Assembly (NCBI RefSeq): GCF_041355105.1
Contig: NZ_JBFUPK010000001.1
Location: 1,302,001 to 1,366,000 of the forward strand
Direction of reading: 5' to 3'
Origin: Terriglobus sp. RCC_193
GTDB lineage: Bacteria > Acidobacteriota > Terriglobia > Terriglobales > Acidobacteriaceae
Length of the DNA: 64,000 nucleotides
Shown here: piece after piece, positions 1 to 9,567 of the stretch
How the letters are laid out: each line of letters begins with the position of its first letter
How positions within the stretch are numbered: the first letter of the stretch is position 1
Notes under the pieces: model-generated
The model's database searches: none
The model's input: the letters and a program-made list of their open reading frames with translations, nothing else
Told to the model about the DNA's origin: nothing
Made by a program: the position numbers and the translations under genes

Positions 1-10
1 CGATAAGACA

Positions 11-2017
11 ATGGCAAAGACAACGTGGGGTCGCAAAGAGACGATCATCTGGCCGCAGCACCGGCCCATCTATACCTATGGCGCGATCTTCGCCGCCATC
101 GTTCTGACGCTCCTGTTTATCTATGGACGCCTTCGCTTGATCGGAACTCCATTGCAGCGGTTTTATATGCCGGTCTATGTGCGTATTTCCATCTTTGGGT
201 CGTTCAGCAAGACGCATCGCAGTGAGTACCGGATGCTCTTTCTGACCGGGCGAGGCAACAAGCCAAGCCCCGTCATGGATGACGACGTAGTGCATGGACA
301 AACGATGGAGCCGGGAGGCCGAATCATTCCCCTGGCGCTCTCTCCGAGTGCGCTTCAGCGTGGCGACGACTTGCTCTTTCGCGGCCCGCTACGGAGTTAC
401 GTGGACGCCCGCCTGGGCGACTATCTCAAAGTTACTGTTTATAAGGATGAGCTGTCCGCCATCGTGAAAACACCGCTGCTCTGTGGGGCCGGAGTGTTTC
501 TGATCCTGTTGCCACTCGCCGTCACCAAGGATGTGAAGCGACAGAAGGCTTTGAAGTATGGACGTCGGCTGAAAGGCCCTGAAAAGCTCACACCGCAGGA
601 GTTCAACGAGGTAGTCAAAGGTGATGGCGTCGGCTTCAAAACCGATGACATGAAAGAGATGATTCGCATACCGGCGCGGGCAGAAGCCCAGCACATGCAG
701 TTCATCGGAGACACGGGCGCGGGTAAGTCCGCCCTGATGTTCCAGGTACTGCGGCAGGTACAAAGCCGGGGCGATTCGGCCATCGTGTACGACCCGGCCC
801 GCGAGTTCGTGAAGCGGTTCTATGACCCGAAGCGAGGCGATGTGATCCTGAATCCGTTGGACAGGCGCTGCCCCTATTGGGGGCCAGCCGAGGAACTTCG
901 CAGCCGCTCCGAAGCGAAGGCGTTGGCCGTCTCCCTATTCCAGCCGCCGCAGGATCGCAAGGGCGAGTTCTTCATCGAGTCGCCGCAGAAAATCTTCGCG
1001 TTCCTGATGGCCTATGGACCGACGCCGGATGAACTGGTGCAGTGGATGTCGAACCCGTATGAGATCGACCGCAGGCTCAAAGGCACCGAGCACGCACACC
1101 TGATCGACCCACAGGCCCACCAGCAGAGGGCCGGTGTTCTGGGCTCCCTGGGATTGGTCGCCGACAGTCTTCGCCTGTTGCCGAAAAAGGCAGAGGGCAA
1201 CGGCACATGGACCGCATCCGATTGGGCAGAGAAACGGCAGGGATGGATCTTCCTTACCTCGCGAGCAGCCGAGCGTGAGGCGCTACGGCCATTGCAGAGT
1301 CTATGGATTGACTGGCTGGTTTTGCGTCTGCTTAATGAGCCGACCAAGGGACAAAAGCGTGTCTGGTTCTTGATCGATGAGTTGGCGAGCTTGCAGAAGT
1401 TGCCGCAGCTTCATACGGCAATCACTGAGGGACGCAAGGGCCAGAACCCAGTCGTGCTTGGCTTCCAGGGCAAGGCGCAGGTTGAGTACCTGTACGGGCA
1501 TCTGGCCGAGGTAATGCTCTCCCAGCCTGCGACGAGTGTTTGGCTCACCACCAAAGAACCAAACGCCGGGGAGTGGGTATCGAAGTTCATCGGCAAAGTA
1601 GAGATCGAGCGGCTGCGTGAGACACATTTCGACGGTACAAGGGCAGGTCGCAATTTCACGATGGATAGGCAGGTCGAGCCTCTGGTTCTGGAATCCGAAA
1701 TCTCCGGTCTTCCCGACCTCCACGCCTTCATGAAATACCAAAACTACGTCACCTACTTTTCGTTTCCGTACTTCGATATGCCGGAAATTGCCAAGCCCTT
1801 TGAGTTGCGAGAGCGGCCTGACGACAAGCTCCCGTATGACCCGAAGAACATACGGAACAGCAAGCCGGAGCCGTCTTCTGCGGAACTGAAGCGGGAGCCG
1901 GAGCCCTCAGCCCCGACGCCCACGCCTAACGAGCCTGCAACATCCCAAGCGGTTCAGCCGGAGCTTCCACTCACTACTGATGTCCATGAAGAACAGAACG
2001 TCATCACGCACGGTTAG
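11..2017 (+). CDS. VirD4/TraD-type conjugative coupling protein
   Basis: Hexameric ATPase that docks the relaxase-DNA complex onto a type IV secretion channel at the inner membrane. Two hydrophobic segments lie near the N-terminus (about residues 20-40 and 155-170). A Walker A motif GDTGAGKS is at 233-240 and a Walker B-like LIDELAS has its acidic pair at D456/E457. The C-terminal 60 residues are rich in proline and glutamate, as in many TraD/TrwB proteins. Length (668 residues) is normal for the family. The relaxase gene begins 8 bp after the stop, so the two form one operon; the window starts only 10 bp upstream, so any earlier operon members and the ribosome site are not visible. The family call is firm; a T4SS itself is not in the window. 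Confidence 0.88.
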   Translation: MAKTTWGRKETIIWPQHRPIYTYGAIFAAIVLTLLFIYGRLRLIGTPLQRFYMPVYVRISIFGSFSKTHRSEYRMLFLTGRGNKPSPVMDDDVVHGQTMEPGGRIIPLALSPSALQRGDDLLFRGPLRSYVDARLGDYLKVTVYKDELSAIVKTPLLCGAGVFLILLPLAVTKDVKRQKALKYGRRLKGPEKLTPQEFNEVVKGDGVGFKTDDMKEMIRIPARAEAQHMQFIGDTGAGKSALMFQVLRQVQSRGDSAIVYDPAREFVKRFYDPKRGDVILNPLDRRCPYWGPAEELRSRSEAKALAVSLFQPPQDRKGEFFIESPQKIFAFLMAYGPTPDELVQWMSNPYEIDRRLKGTEHAHLIDPQAHQQRAGVLGSLGLVADSLRLLPKKAEGNGTWTASDWAEKRQGWIFLTSRAAEREALRPLQSLWIDWLVLRLLNEPTKGQKRVWFLIDELASLQKLPQLHTAITEGRKGQNPVVLGFQGKAQVEYLYGHLAEVMLSQPATSVWLTTKEPNAGEWVSKFIGKVEIERLRETHFDGTRAGRNFTMDRQVEPLVLESEISGLPDLHAFMKYQNYVTYFSFPYFDMPEIAKPFELRERPDDKLPYDPKNIRNSKPEPSSAELKREPEPSAPTPTPNEPATSQAVQPELPLTTDVHEEQNVITHG

Positions 2018-2025
2018 AAGCCGCC

Positions 2026-4773
2026 ATGCTGAATATCTCGAAGCCGCTCTCTGCCAGCCAGGCGCAGACGTATCACGCGAAAGAGTTCACCGCCGCCGAG
2101 CAAAATTATTGGAAGCAACGGGACACCATTCAGGGAGAGTGGCATGGCAAGCTGGCCGAACGCTTCGGCCTTTCGGGCGCTGTGGGAGCAGAAGAGTTCG
2201 CCCGTTTATCCGAGGGCCAGCACCCGGAGACTGGCAAGCAGTTGGTCTCTCATCGCGCCGTCCATGAATACAAGAACGCGGACGGGAAAACGGTGTCTCC
2301 GGTCGAGCACCGTGCCGGATGGGACGCTACTTTCTCCGCGCCGAAGTCCGTCTCTCTTACCGCGCTTGTCGGCGGTGATGACCGCGTGCGCGAAGCGCAT
2401 CGTGAGGCCGTCAACGTCGCCTTAAACGAATTGGAGAGATACACGCAGGCTCGAATTGGTGGCAACAACCCTGCCGAGACGACTGGAAAGTTTGTGGCGG
2501 CAAAGTTCGAGCATGACACCGCTCGCCCGGTAGACGGCTACGCCGCGCCACAGCTCCACACGCATGTCGTCGTCTTCAATATGACCGAACGTGGCAACGG
2601 CAAGATGCGAGCCTTGCAGCCGCACTCCCTATTTGAAAGCCAGCAGTTTGCCACCGCTGTCTATCAATCCCACCTCACGTACAAGTTGCGCGATCTTGGC
2701 TATGAAATCGAGGCGGGCAAGAGTGGAGCACCTGACGTAAAGGGTTTCACAGCGGCCTATCTTGAGGCATCCAGCCCACGCCGCCAGCAGATCGAAGAGG
2801 CGCTAGGACGTAGCGGTTTCAGCGGGCCGGAGGCCGCGCAGATCGCCGCACATAACACACGCGATAAAAAGGTGATTTTGTCTCCCGATCAGATCCTCGC
2901 GGCACACAAACAGATCGCCGATGAGTTCGGCAACCAGGCCGACCGGGTTGTGGCCGAGGCGCAGGCGCGTAGACAGCAACAGAAGCATGAACGTCCCGCC
3001 AAGGAGCGTCAACAGCAAGTGCGCGAAGCTGTGACCTTTGCCCGCGATAAGGGTTTCGAGCGCGAGGCCGTGGTAGACGAACGTGCTCTCTATGTGGATG
3101 CGCTGCGCCGTGGCATGGGCGAGATGACGTATCCGGAGGTCCGCGCCAGCTTCGAGGCGCGTATCGCCTCTGGCGAGTTCAAGCAGATCACCGACGATGG
3201 CTCCAGAGCTGGGCGCAGGTTCACCACCGCGGCGACCATCAAAGCCGAGGCGGAAATTGTTCAGAAGGTACAGGACGGACAGAGCCGCGCACCGCAGATC
3301 ATGGCAATTGAGAGCGCAGTCCCGCTTGTGGACTCGCGCCCTCATTTCAATGCCGCGCAGAAGCGAGTTGTCGAAGAGGTTTTAACGTCCAATGACCGCG
3401 TACAGGGACTACAGGGACGAGCTGGCTCAGGCAAAACTTCGGTGCTTTCTCTGATACGCGAGGGAGCCGAACAGAACGGCTACGCCGTGGAAGGTTTTGC
3501 CCCAACTTCGCGGGCCGCGAAGCAGCTCCGCGATGTCGGGATTAAGGCGGACACTCTGCAACGCTTCATCGCGGGCGGCGGCCTGCAGGCCGCCGGCGAT
3601 CCCGCGAACAAGCATCTCTACATGATCGATGAATCCTCCCTGGCATCGACGCAACAGATGCGTGACTTCCTCCAGAAGATCGGCCCGCAGGACAAAATTT
3701 TGTTGATCGGCGACACGCGCCAACATCAGGGCGTCGATGCTGGAAAACCCTTCGAGCAGTTGCAGGATTCTGGCATGAGGACCGCGCAGCTTGACCAGAT
3801 CATGCGCCAGAAAGATCCCGAACTGCTGAAAGCAGTCGAGCATCTTTCGAACAATGAAACCGCTATCGGCGTCGAAATGCTTTCCCAGCAGGGCCGTATT
3901 ACCGAGATTGTTGACCCGCAACAACGAGTCGCGGCAATCGCCAAGGAGTATGCCGCCCATCCTGAGAACACGCTCGTCGTCTCGGCGGATAATGCCTCGC
4001 GCCGCGCCATCAATCAGGCCGTGCGGGAAGAATTGCAGGCGCTTGGCGTCGTGGACAAAGCCGACCATTCCATGCGCGTGCTTGCGCCTCGCAACGATAT
4101 GACCGGAGCGGATCGAGAGTGGGCTAACTGCTATGAGACGGGAGATGTCCTGCATTACACGAGAGGTAGCAAGGAGCATGGAATCGAGCCAAGAAGTTAC
4201 GCCCAGGTTGTCACCACCAACCCGGCTAAAAACCTCGTTACGGTGCGAAAAGATGACGGTCAGCAGGTAACGTACGATCCATCACGTCTGCGCGGCATCG
4301 CCGCGTACCACGAGATCGAGCGCGAGTTTGCTGTTGGCGAGAAAATTCAATTTACGGCTCCGAACAGAGACTTGCAGGTTGCCAACCGCGACCTCGCCAC
4401 CATCGAGCACATCGGAGAAGATGGCAAGATCAGCGCCCGCATGGATGGAGGTAGAGACCGCATCGTGCGCTTTGATGCCCACAAGATGCGGCACCTCGAT
4501 CATGGCTACGCCGTGACGTCACATAGCTCCCAAGGACTCACGTCTGAGCGCGTGTTGGTGAATATGGACACAGAGGTTCATCCCGAATTGATGAACAACA
4601 GGTTTGCATATGTATCCGTCTCGCGAGCTTCTCATGATGCGCAGATTTATACCAACAACGCTGCTTCGCTCACAGCGAGTCTTAGCCATGATGTGAGCAA
4701 GGCATCCGCTGTCACCTTCGGCAATGCGCAGATCAATTCTATGCAGCAGGGACTGACTCTGAGCGTGCGCTAA
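2026..4773 (+). CDS. MobF-family conjugative relaxase-helicase (TrwC/TraI type)
   Basis: Nicks the transfer origin and unwinds the transferred strand. The N-terminal relaxase domain (about 1-300) has candidate nicking tyrosines Y16 and Y28 and a metal-binding histidine set H163, H178 and H180 (the latter two in PQLHTHVVV). The motif FSAPKSVS is typical of TrwC relaxases. The C-terminal half is a RecD-like helicase with Walker A GRAGSGKT (464-471), an MIDESS box, and the late motif AVTSHSSQGLT. At 915 residues it is close to TrwC (966). It starts 8 bp after the coupling protein gene. Neither an oriT nor a nicking-accessory gene was recognised, so either may lie left of the window. Confidence 0.9.
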   Translation: MLNISKPLSASQAQTYHAKEFTAAEQNYWKQRDTIQGEWHGKLAERFGLSGAVGAEEFARLSEGQHPETGKQLVSHRAVHEYKNADGKTVSPVEHRAGWDATFSAPKSVSLTALVGGDDRVREAHREAVNVALNELERYTQARIGGNNPAETTGKFVAAKFEHDTARPVDGYAAPQLHTHVVVFNMTERGNGKMRALQPHSLFESQQFATAVYQSHLTYKLRDLGYEIEAGKSGAPDVKGFTAAYLEASSPRRQQIEEALGRSGFSGPEAAQIAAHNTRDKKVILSPDQILAAHKQIADEFGNQADRVVAEAQARRQQQKHERPAKERQQQVREAVTFARDKGFEREAVVDERALYVDALRRGMGEMTYPEVRASFEARIASGEFKQITDDGSRAGRRFTTAATIKAEAEIVQKVQDGQSRAPQIMAIESAVPLVDSRPHFNAAQKRVVEEVLTSNDRVQGLQGRAGSGKTSVLSLIREGAEQNGYAVEGFAPTSRAAKQLRDVGIKADTLQRFIAGGGLQAAGDPANKHLYMIDESSLASTQQMRDFLQKIGPQDKILLIGDTRQHQGVDAGKPFEQLQDSGMRTAQLDQIMRQKDPELLKAVEHLSNNETAIGVEMLSQQGRITEIVDPQQRVAAIAKEYAAHPENTLVVSADNASRRAINQAVREELQALGVVDKADHSMRVLAPRNDMTGADREWANCYETGDVLHYTRGSKEHGIEPRSYAQVVTTNPAKNLVTVRKDDGQQVTYDPSRLRGIAAYHEIEREFAVGEKIQFTAPNRDLQVANRDLATIEHIGEDGKISARMDGGRDRIVRFDAHKMRHLDHGYAVTSHSSQGLTSERVLVNMDTEVHPELMNNRFAYVSVSRASHDAQIYTNNAASLTASLSHDVSKASAVTFGNAQINSMQQGLTLSVR

Positions 4774-4822
4774 ATTCAAGTCCGTCGCAGCGAGGTAGGC
4801 GGTTCCTAACACAGATCTAAGG

Positions 4823-5755
4823 TCAGGCCATTCGACGGAAAATGCCGGTGTGATCCTCAGTAATCTTAATCGGTCCGATGAGTGCCGGAACCTTTAGTCC
4901 ATCACAGAAGAACATGACCTCAGAACCACGGGATGCAGATCTCGCGCTGTATCCGATGTCATAAACAACATGACTGGTTCCTCGGTACAGATCGCGGATC
5001 GCAGGGACGTTGTCGTATGACACTATCCAACGCTGCTGATGCGTCGCGGACATCATAAATTTGGCAACCTTCTCATGATCCTGATGCTCGTAGAAGTCGT
5101 GATAAAGCGCACGGCCTTTTACATAATAAGGAGGATCAAGATACACGAGCGTCTTCGCGGGCCATTTGGCCATTCCGCTCTTCAAGAATCTGAGGGCATC
5201 CTGGCGCGTGAGCTTGATTCGATCTTTCATAGCTGCGATCGCTTCAACGCGTTTGACTAACTCTTTAGCGTTAAAACGCGCATCGATTTTCCAGGGTCCG
5301 GTCTGGTCACGCCCTCCGATAATGCCCCCATTCAGAATGCCAGAACGATTAGTCCGGTTTAGAAAGAATGTCGCAAACCCAATTTCAAGTTCGGTGTGAT
5401 TATCAAGATGAGACAGTATCTGCTTCTGCTTATCCCATGCCTTCACGGTCAAGGGTGTCTTCAAAATCAAGCTGCAAAAGTCGTCGGTATGCTCAAGAAC
5501 ACTCTTCCAGAAGGAATGCACCGGCACGCTGACATCATTGATATGGACGCGGGAAACGTACTCGTGAAAAAGAAGTTCGAGGGCAATTGCAGCCCCACCG
5601 GCATAGGGCTCGACGTATTCGCCATCGAGGAGTCCATTCTCTTTCATTAGGGCTTTGACATAGGCTGCAAGTTTTGCCTTACCGCCCGGATAACGCAAAG
5701 GCGTGAAGTGCAGAAGACGATATGGTTTCGGTAGGTCGGAATCTTCTAGGGCCAT
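4823..5755 (-). CDS. DNA adenine-N6 methyltransferase (D12/Dam class)
   Basis: Predicted to methylate adenine in DNA using S-adenosylmethionine. The motif order is that of the D12 (alpha) class: YPGGK at 22-26, the SAM-binding EPYAGGA at 49-55, a specificity region, and the catalytic DPPY at 207-210. The length of 310 residues is usual. The ATG overlaps the end of the upstream ParB-domain gene by about 10 bp, so the two are likely translationally coupled. No restriction endonuclease is adjacent, so it is either a solitary methylase or works with its ParB-domain partner. The gene converges on the relaxase gene with 49 bp between the stops. Confidence 0.87.
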   Translation of the reverse strand: MALEDSDLPKPYRLLHFTPLRYPGGKAKLAAYVKALMKENGLLDGEYVEPYAGGAAIALELLFHEYVSRVHINDVSVPVHSFWKSVLEHTDDFCSLILKTPLTVKAWDKQKQILSHLDNHTELEIGFATFFLNRTNRSGILNGGIIGGRDQTGPWKIDARFNAKELVKRVEAIAAMKDRIKLTRQDALRFLKSGMAKWPAKTLVYLDPPYYVKGRALYHDFYEHQDHEKVAKFMMSATHQQRWIVSYDNVPAIRDLYRGTSHVVYDIGYSARSASRGSEVMFFCDGLKVPALIGPIKITEDHTGIFRRMA

Positions 5756-7101
5756 AGTTTCTCAAAAAAAGGCTGGGCATTGTCCCATGCGGCAGTCAAA
5801 TGGCTCTCAACCGGAGTGAAGTACCTATTGTGAATGTATGCGTGAAGGGTATCTATAGAGAAGGGATGATTCGTATCGCTTAGTCCACGCGTTACACCCA
5901 GAAAATCCTTCTCGACCGATCCCTTGCTGACGAGATCAGCAATAGCTTCTTTGACTTTGGTTTTTAGGTTCTTGTCGGAGGTATGTCCACTCTTGGGGTT
6001 GGTGAAGGTGAGCTTCACCTTCGCTGTCTTGGTCAAATATTCGTCAACCGATAGTTCGAGGAACACCCTAAGTAGTACGGCAATCGCATGCTTGTGTTTC
6101 CCAAGCTGTAGGGATTTAAGCTCTTCAAGCATGTCCGCGATCTTTGGTGTCGTCACCTTCAGCTTGCAACCCTTTGGCACAACGCTGGTTCGGGGAGACG
6201 GTCGGCTCGCGCGCGCCTGCCGCGGTGCGGGCGCATGTTTAGCGGAAAAATCCTTGTCGGTTATCTTGTCAACCGCAATATTGGTAGCGGTAGCTTTCGA
6301 GAAGTCTGGGCGGTCGGGCTTCTTTAGCGTCGCTATATAGGCGTTTTGCTGGTCCTTCGTCTTGACATCGTTGACGTTGATCTCTTTTTCCGCCAAGTCG
6401 AGAACGATCTTCTTCAGCGGTTTGATCGCCTCGTCAGCGGGAAGCTTCGTGAGTAGTTTGCCCTTCTCAATGTCAAAGCCAAGAGCAGAACGCACGGTAG
6501 GAGTGGAAAGCAGACGATCGAGTGTCGAAAGGAACTTGGATGTATTGATCCGCTCGACCTGCTCCTCCGAAAGATCACCATGCTGTAAGACAAATTCCAG
6601 TGCCTGCAAAGCTGGATCGCGTCCGGCAAAGCGAGAACTAGCCACAGCTGACCAGTCCACTATTCCTCGACCATTATCCTCGCCGCTGTGCCTTTGCCGA
6701 ATCCAATCGTTGCCTTCCGCTCGGTCGGCAACTTCAAAGCAATCGACAGGTTCAACCCGCTTCGGGTCGAACTTCTGGGCAGCTTTCTCCAATCGCTTCC
6801 TAAACGCGTCTGGCATCGTAAAGGTATGGATCAGAGAAGGGTTCTTTAGTAGCTTCACGCAAAGGACACGCCGGTTTCCTTCAAGAACAGTAAACTTTCC
6901 CGCTCGATCAGTACGTAGCACGAGGCAGCGATCCATAGGGCTAAATCCCCGGACTGCTATGCTCTCTGCAAGGTTAATCAGCTTAACCTTTTGCTCAGCA
7001 ATGATTTTCTGCATCGCGTCGCGCTGGTCGGTCGCGAGCGTAATGCGCGGATTCTCGAGGTCGAGTTCGAGGCTATCAATTTTTAGCGACTTTGCGGGCA
7101 T
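5746..7101 (-). CDS. ParB/Srx-domain protein with a HEPN-like C-terminus
   Basis: The N-terminal 110 residues resemble ParB-type nuclease/CTPase-fold domains: a LENPR stretch, a helix ending in AESIAVRGF, and VLEGNRRVLCVKLL in place of the ParB GERR motif. The middle is lysine-rich and probably disordered. The last 130 residues (from LEELKSLQLGKHKHA to a terminal EKLWP) include a stretch built around LHAYIHNR and WDNAQPFFEKLW, which I associate with HEPN-like tails of accessory proteins; this part is inference. The chosen start is the ATG at 7101 because the ParB fold begins there; the reading frame is open further upstream but lacks such sequence. It is coupled to the methylase gene. Function unknown; a modification or defence role is plausible. 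451 residues. Confidence 0.6.
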   Translation of the reverse strand: MPAKSLKIDSLELDLENPRITLATDQRDAMQKIIAEQKVKLINLAESIAVRGFSPMDRCLVLRTDRAGKFTVLEGNRRVLCVKLLKNPSLIHTFTMPDAFRKRLEKAAQKFDPKRVEPVDCFEVADRAEGNDWIRQRHSGEDNGRGIVDWSAVASSRFAGRDPALQALEFVLQHGDLSEEQVERINTSKFLSTLDRLLSTPTVRSALGFDIEKGKLLTKLPADEAIKPLKKIVLDLAEKEINVNDVKTKDQQNAYIATLKKPDRPDFSKATATNIAVDKITDKDFSAKHAPAPRQARASRPSPRTSVVPKGCKLKVTTPKIADMLEELKSLQLGKHKHAIAVLLRVFLELSVDEYLTKTAKVKLTFTNPKSGHTSDKNLKTKVKEAIADLVSKGSVEKDFLGVTRGLSDTNHPFSIDTLHAYIHNRYFTPVESHLTAAWDNAQPFFEKLWP

Positions 7102-7657
7102 GTGCTCTGGAGTTCCGCCCGAGTATACATGACGGCACAACTGAGCCGATTGCGAAGTCTCGGATGGCACCCATACCTTGATTACCGATCCGACCCATCG
7201 CAGCAATGTTCGTAGCTGGATCACCGGCTATATCTGGATCGTGAGAGTACGTTCCAGCCTTGACCAGATTCCCGTTGTCGTCCTTCTGAGAGATTGTTTC
7301 CTTCGAGTACTGCACACCGTTCTGCTGATCGGCTTTCTGGTTTGCCTCGAATGTTTTGTCATCGATATTGCTGCAATCCTTGCCATCAGCAGTGCAAACG
7401 CGGTACGTATGCCCATCGTCATCTCTGCCGATAAGAGGATTGTTCCGACCGTATGAGTAAAGGTTCCAACTCTGCGGATTAGAAGGACTTTGATCGCTGC
7501 CGTCATCGGGCGACATGAAACGGCCCATCGAACTTGCCATGTACCTGGCCCCGAAGTAGTCGAGTCCTGATTCTGTGTCCCTTTCTTTGCCGGTGAACCG
7601 GGATGCGAAATGCACAAAGCATGGAGTGCAGTCGTAGATAAAGGGGGCCTGCATCAT
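7076..7657 (-). pseudogene. Orphan Rhs tip cassette 4, truncated
   Basis: Starts with a short leader containing FIYDCTP and then the Rhs core signature TGKERDTESGLDYFGARY followed by MGRFMSP and NLYSYGRNNPL, the same junction sequence found in the full-length Rhs protein at 10937-16483. The variable tip that follows is only about 115 residues and runs into the start region of the ParB-domain gene, where the Rhs-like character is lost. No immunity gene follows. I read it as a displaced toxin tip whose C-terminus and immunity partner were removed when the ParB/methylase pair arrived. The exact breakpoint (about 7100-7170) is not fixed. Confidence 0.6.
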
Positions 7658-7752
7658 AGTGGAGTGTCACTCTTCAGCCGGTACAGAGCACCGTGCTCTT
7701 TTGGGCAGGTTGGCTCCGGCATACCATTTAAGCTGCGACCGAATCTGCCGTA

Positions 7753-8172
7753 TTATGCAGTAGCTGTCACATCGAGCACTTTAAGGGACGACGCCACTAC
7801 CGTAACGAGGAGTTGCGGCAGAATTCCTCCGAAGCTCCACACTAGCCCATCAAGGTAGCCTTGCTGGTTCACCGACACCCATCCCCAACCGAACTCTGTG
7901 CCGATAAACTCTCGCCATGGATGGGTCGAACTAACCTCGGTGGCTTCTTTCCAGTCCTGCGCCGAAGAATTTGTTACCCAAAAGTCCAGGGTGTCGTCAT
8001 CTGGGTCTGCCTTGATCATGAGGGCCTTCGACTCAAAATCGAGCACTAGGCCCACAAATAGGTCATCGACAACCTCCCTCCGCACAGCCTTGAGAAGGAG
8101 CCCGTTAACTTCATGAAAAGCCGAAAGAAGGGGATACAGAGCTTCGGCTGCTTTCACCTTTGTTGTTGTCAT
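7753..8172 (-). CDS. Putative cytoplasmic immunity protein of Rhs cassette 3
   Basis: 139 residues, acidic in the middle (ADPDDDTLDFW), rich in aromatic residues, with no signal peptide. It begins 11 bp after the stop of the cassette 3 toxin gene behind a GAGG ribosome site. Small acidic proteins placed directly after Rhs tips are usually the cognate immunity proteins, and it vaguely recalls the DUF6334 group of such proteins. Its lack of an export signal suggests that the cassette 3 toxin acts in the cytosol, unlike the other two immunity candidates in this array. The role is assigned by position only. Confidence 0.6.
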   Translation of the reverse strand: MTTTKVKAAEALYPLLSAFHEVNGLLLKAVRREVVDDLFVGLVLDFESKALMIKADPDDDTLDFWVTNSSAQDWKEATEVSSTHPWREFIGTEFGWGWVSVNQQGYLDGLVWSFGGILPQLLVTVVASSLKVLDVTATA

Positions 8173-8183
8173 ATCTACATTCC

Positions 8184-9182
8184 TCAGTACTGTTGCCCTA
8201 ACCGTCCGGCTTGCTTAGCTATCTTGACTGCCGTTTCTGCGCTCGAATCGCCTCGCGCTGCCGCTTCGGCAGCCTCTCCCAGCGTCCGATCCGCCCATGG
8301 ACCTGCTTGGTTTACGTTTGAGCCGGAACCGCCGCGACTCCGAATGACATCGCGTACTTTCTCGCCCGCACGATTTGCCAAGTTACCCAGCTTGCTCCTT
8401 GCTTTGCCGCTGAGGCCCCCGCCTCCACCACCACCGCCGTTTCCTCCTCCGGCTCTACACATTACGTTGCTGGCTGCATAGCCAGCAACTCCGCCCGCGA
8501 TTCCGCCACCCACAGACCCGATAGTAGCGCCAATAGCAGCTCCTCCTGCCCCACCGCCTACCGTTCCAACTCCGGGAGCAACGAACGTTCCGCCTGTGCC
8601 GCCGATCACCGCTCCTAATGCACCGCCGCTCTCTCCGCCCGCCAGCGCACCCCCTGCCGCTCCGCCCGCCGTCGCCGCTACTTGGCACAACGTCTGATTG
8701 GTACTTATGAAATTTGACACTGTTTGAGCAGCATTAGAAAGCGCGCTAGTCGCTCTCTGTGCAATCTGGCCAACAGCATTCCAATTGATCGTTGGTAGCG
8801 GCGGATCAGGGTCAGCTGTTACACATACGTCGGCTTCAGTCCCGTCCTTACACTTCTCGTGCCCCTCAGAATCTCTATTCGACAGAGGATTGTTTTGAAC
8901 GTACGAGTAGAGATTGAGGCTCTGAGGGTCTTCGAAGTCAGCATATGGAACTGGGTCCGGATCGCTGCTCCAATCTGGGGTCAAGAAACGGCCCATCGAA
9001 CTTGCCATGTACCTGGCCCCGAAGTAGTCGAGTCCTGATTCTGTGTCTCTTTCTTTGCCGGTGAACTTGTAGGCAAATGCACAAGCGTAGATGAAGCATC
9101 CTGTGTCATACGTATAGGGATTACGGTTTCTTCTGTTGATTGGCTTCAGCAATCTCAGCAACTGATTCGAGTTTGAAGACAA
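8184..9182 (-). CDS. Orphan Rhs tip cassette 3 with glycine-zipper segment
   Basis: Carries the Rhs core junction (TGKERDTESGLDYFGARY, then MGRFLTPDW and NLYSYVQNNPLSNRD) followed by a unique tip. The tip contains a long glycine/alanine zipper (about residues 165-245, repeated GGAxGGA-type spacing) of the sort that inserts into membranes, a run of eight glycines, and a short basic and then helical end (from about 255) that would be the toxic part; I do not recognise its fold. No signal peptide and no YD repeats, so it cannot be delivered on its own; it is a displaced tip that could recombine into the full-length gene. The ORF start overlaps the preceding immunity gene by 62 bp, and the true beginning is uncertain. 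Confidence 0.65.
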   Translation of the reverse strand: MSSNSNQLLRLLKPINRRNRNPYTYDTGCFIYACAFAYKFTGKERDTESGLDYFGARYMASSMGRFLTPDWSSDPDPVPYADFEDPQSLNLYSYVQNNPLSNRDSEGHEKCKDGTEADVCVTADPDPPLPTINWNAVGQIAQRATSALSNAAQTVSNFISTNQTLCQVAATAGGAAGGALAGGESGGALGAVIGGTGGTFVAPGVGTVGGGAGGAAIGATIGSVGGGIAGGVAGYAASNVMCRAGGGNGGGGGGGGLSGKARSKLGNLANRAGEKVRDVIRSRGGSGSNVNQAGPWADRTLGEAAEAAARGDSSAETAVKIAKQAGRLGQQY

Positions 9183-9567
9183 AATCTCGCTTAACCACGA
9201 AGCCCCCCTCGGAACCTCTCGTCGTACGACCGGTCAGTATTGCATAGATCACAGCGGTCGATTGCCTGCGTTCTGCAAGGAACCGGTAAAAGTGAGCTAC
9301 GTCATCATTTTTGAGCGCTGAATCATCTGCGATAAGAGACAATGCTTGTTTCGGGCAAGCTCTGTCCGATATTGAAGTTCCGTGCCTGTATGTCTTCACC
9401 CTCACCCTAACGGTCACCGAACTGTCGAGATAGTGTTCTGGCTGGGAAAGTATCTGACACAGGGAGACGGAAGCCGCCGGTTCCTTTGCTTGCATTGGCG
9501 CAGCCAAACACTGTGACAAGAAGACAAAGACAGAAGTGATTGCGAGAATGAAAAGATTTCGAATCAT
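9121..9567 (-). CDS. Exported putative immunity protein of Rhs cassette 2
   Basis: 148 residues with a clear N-terminal signal peptide (basic MIRN, hydrophobic FILAITSVFVFLSQ, then a CLAAP cleavage region). The ATG overlaps the stop of the cassette 2 toxin gene in an ATGA junction and has a GGAGG ribosome site inside the toxin gene. Position and coupling point to the immunity partner; export suggests the toxin acts in the cell envelope. The mature part has two cysteines (LCQIL and RACPKQ) that could pair in the periplasm. No family recognised. Confidence 0.58.
   Translation of the reverse strand: MIRNLFILAITSVFVFLSQCLAAPMQAKEPAASVSLCQILSQPEHYLDSSVTVRVRVKTYRHGTSISDRACPKQALSLIADDSALKNDDVAHFYRFLAERRQSTAVIYAILTGRTTRGSEGGFVVKRDFVFKLESVAEIAEANQQKKP

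Noticed and set aside
7178-7456. Plus-strand frames across the truncated Rhs cassette
   Set aside because: They are antisense shadows of the Rhs tip, without ribosome sites or domain content.
8405-8700. GC-rich glycine/proline-coded repeat stretch considered as a DNA repeat or CRISPR-like array
   Set aside because: It is explained by the glycine-zipper coding sequence of Rhs cassette 3; there are no regular repeats and spacers.
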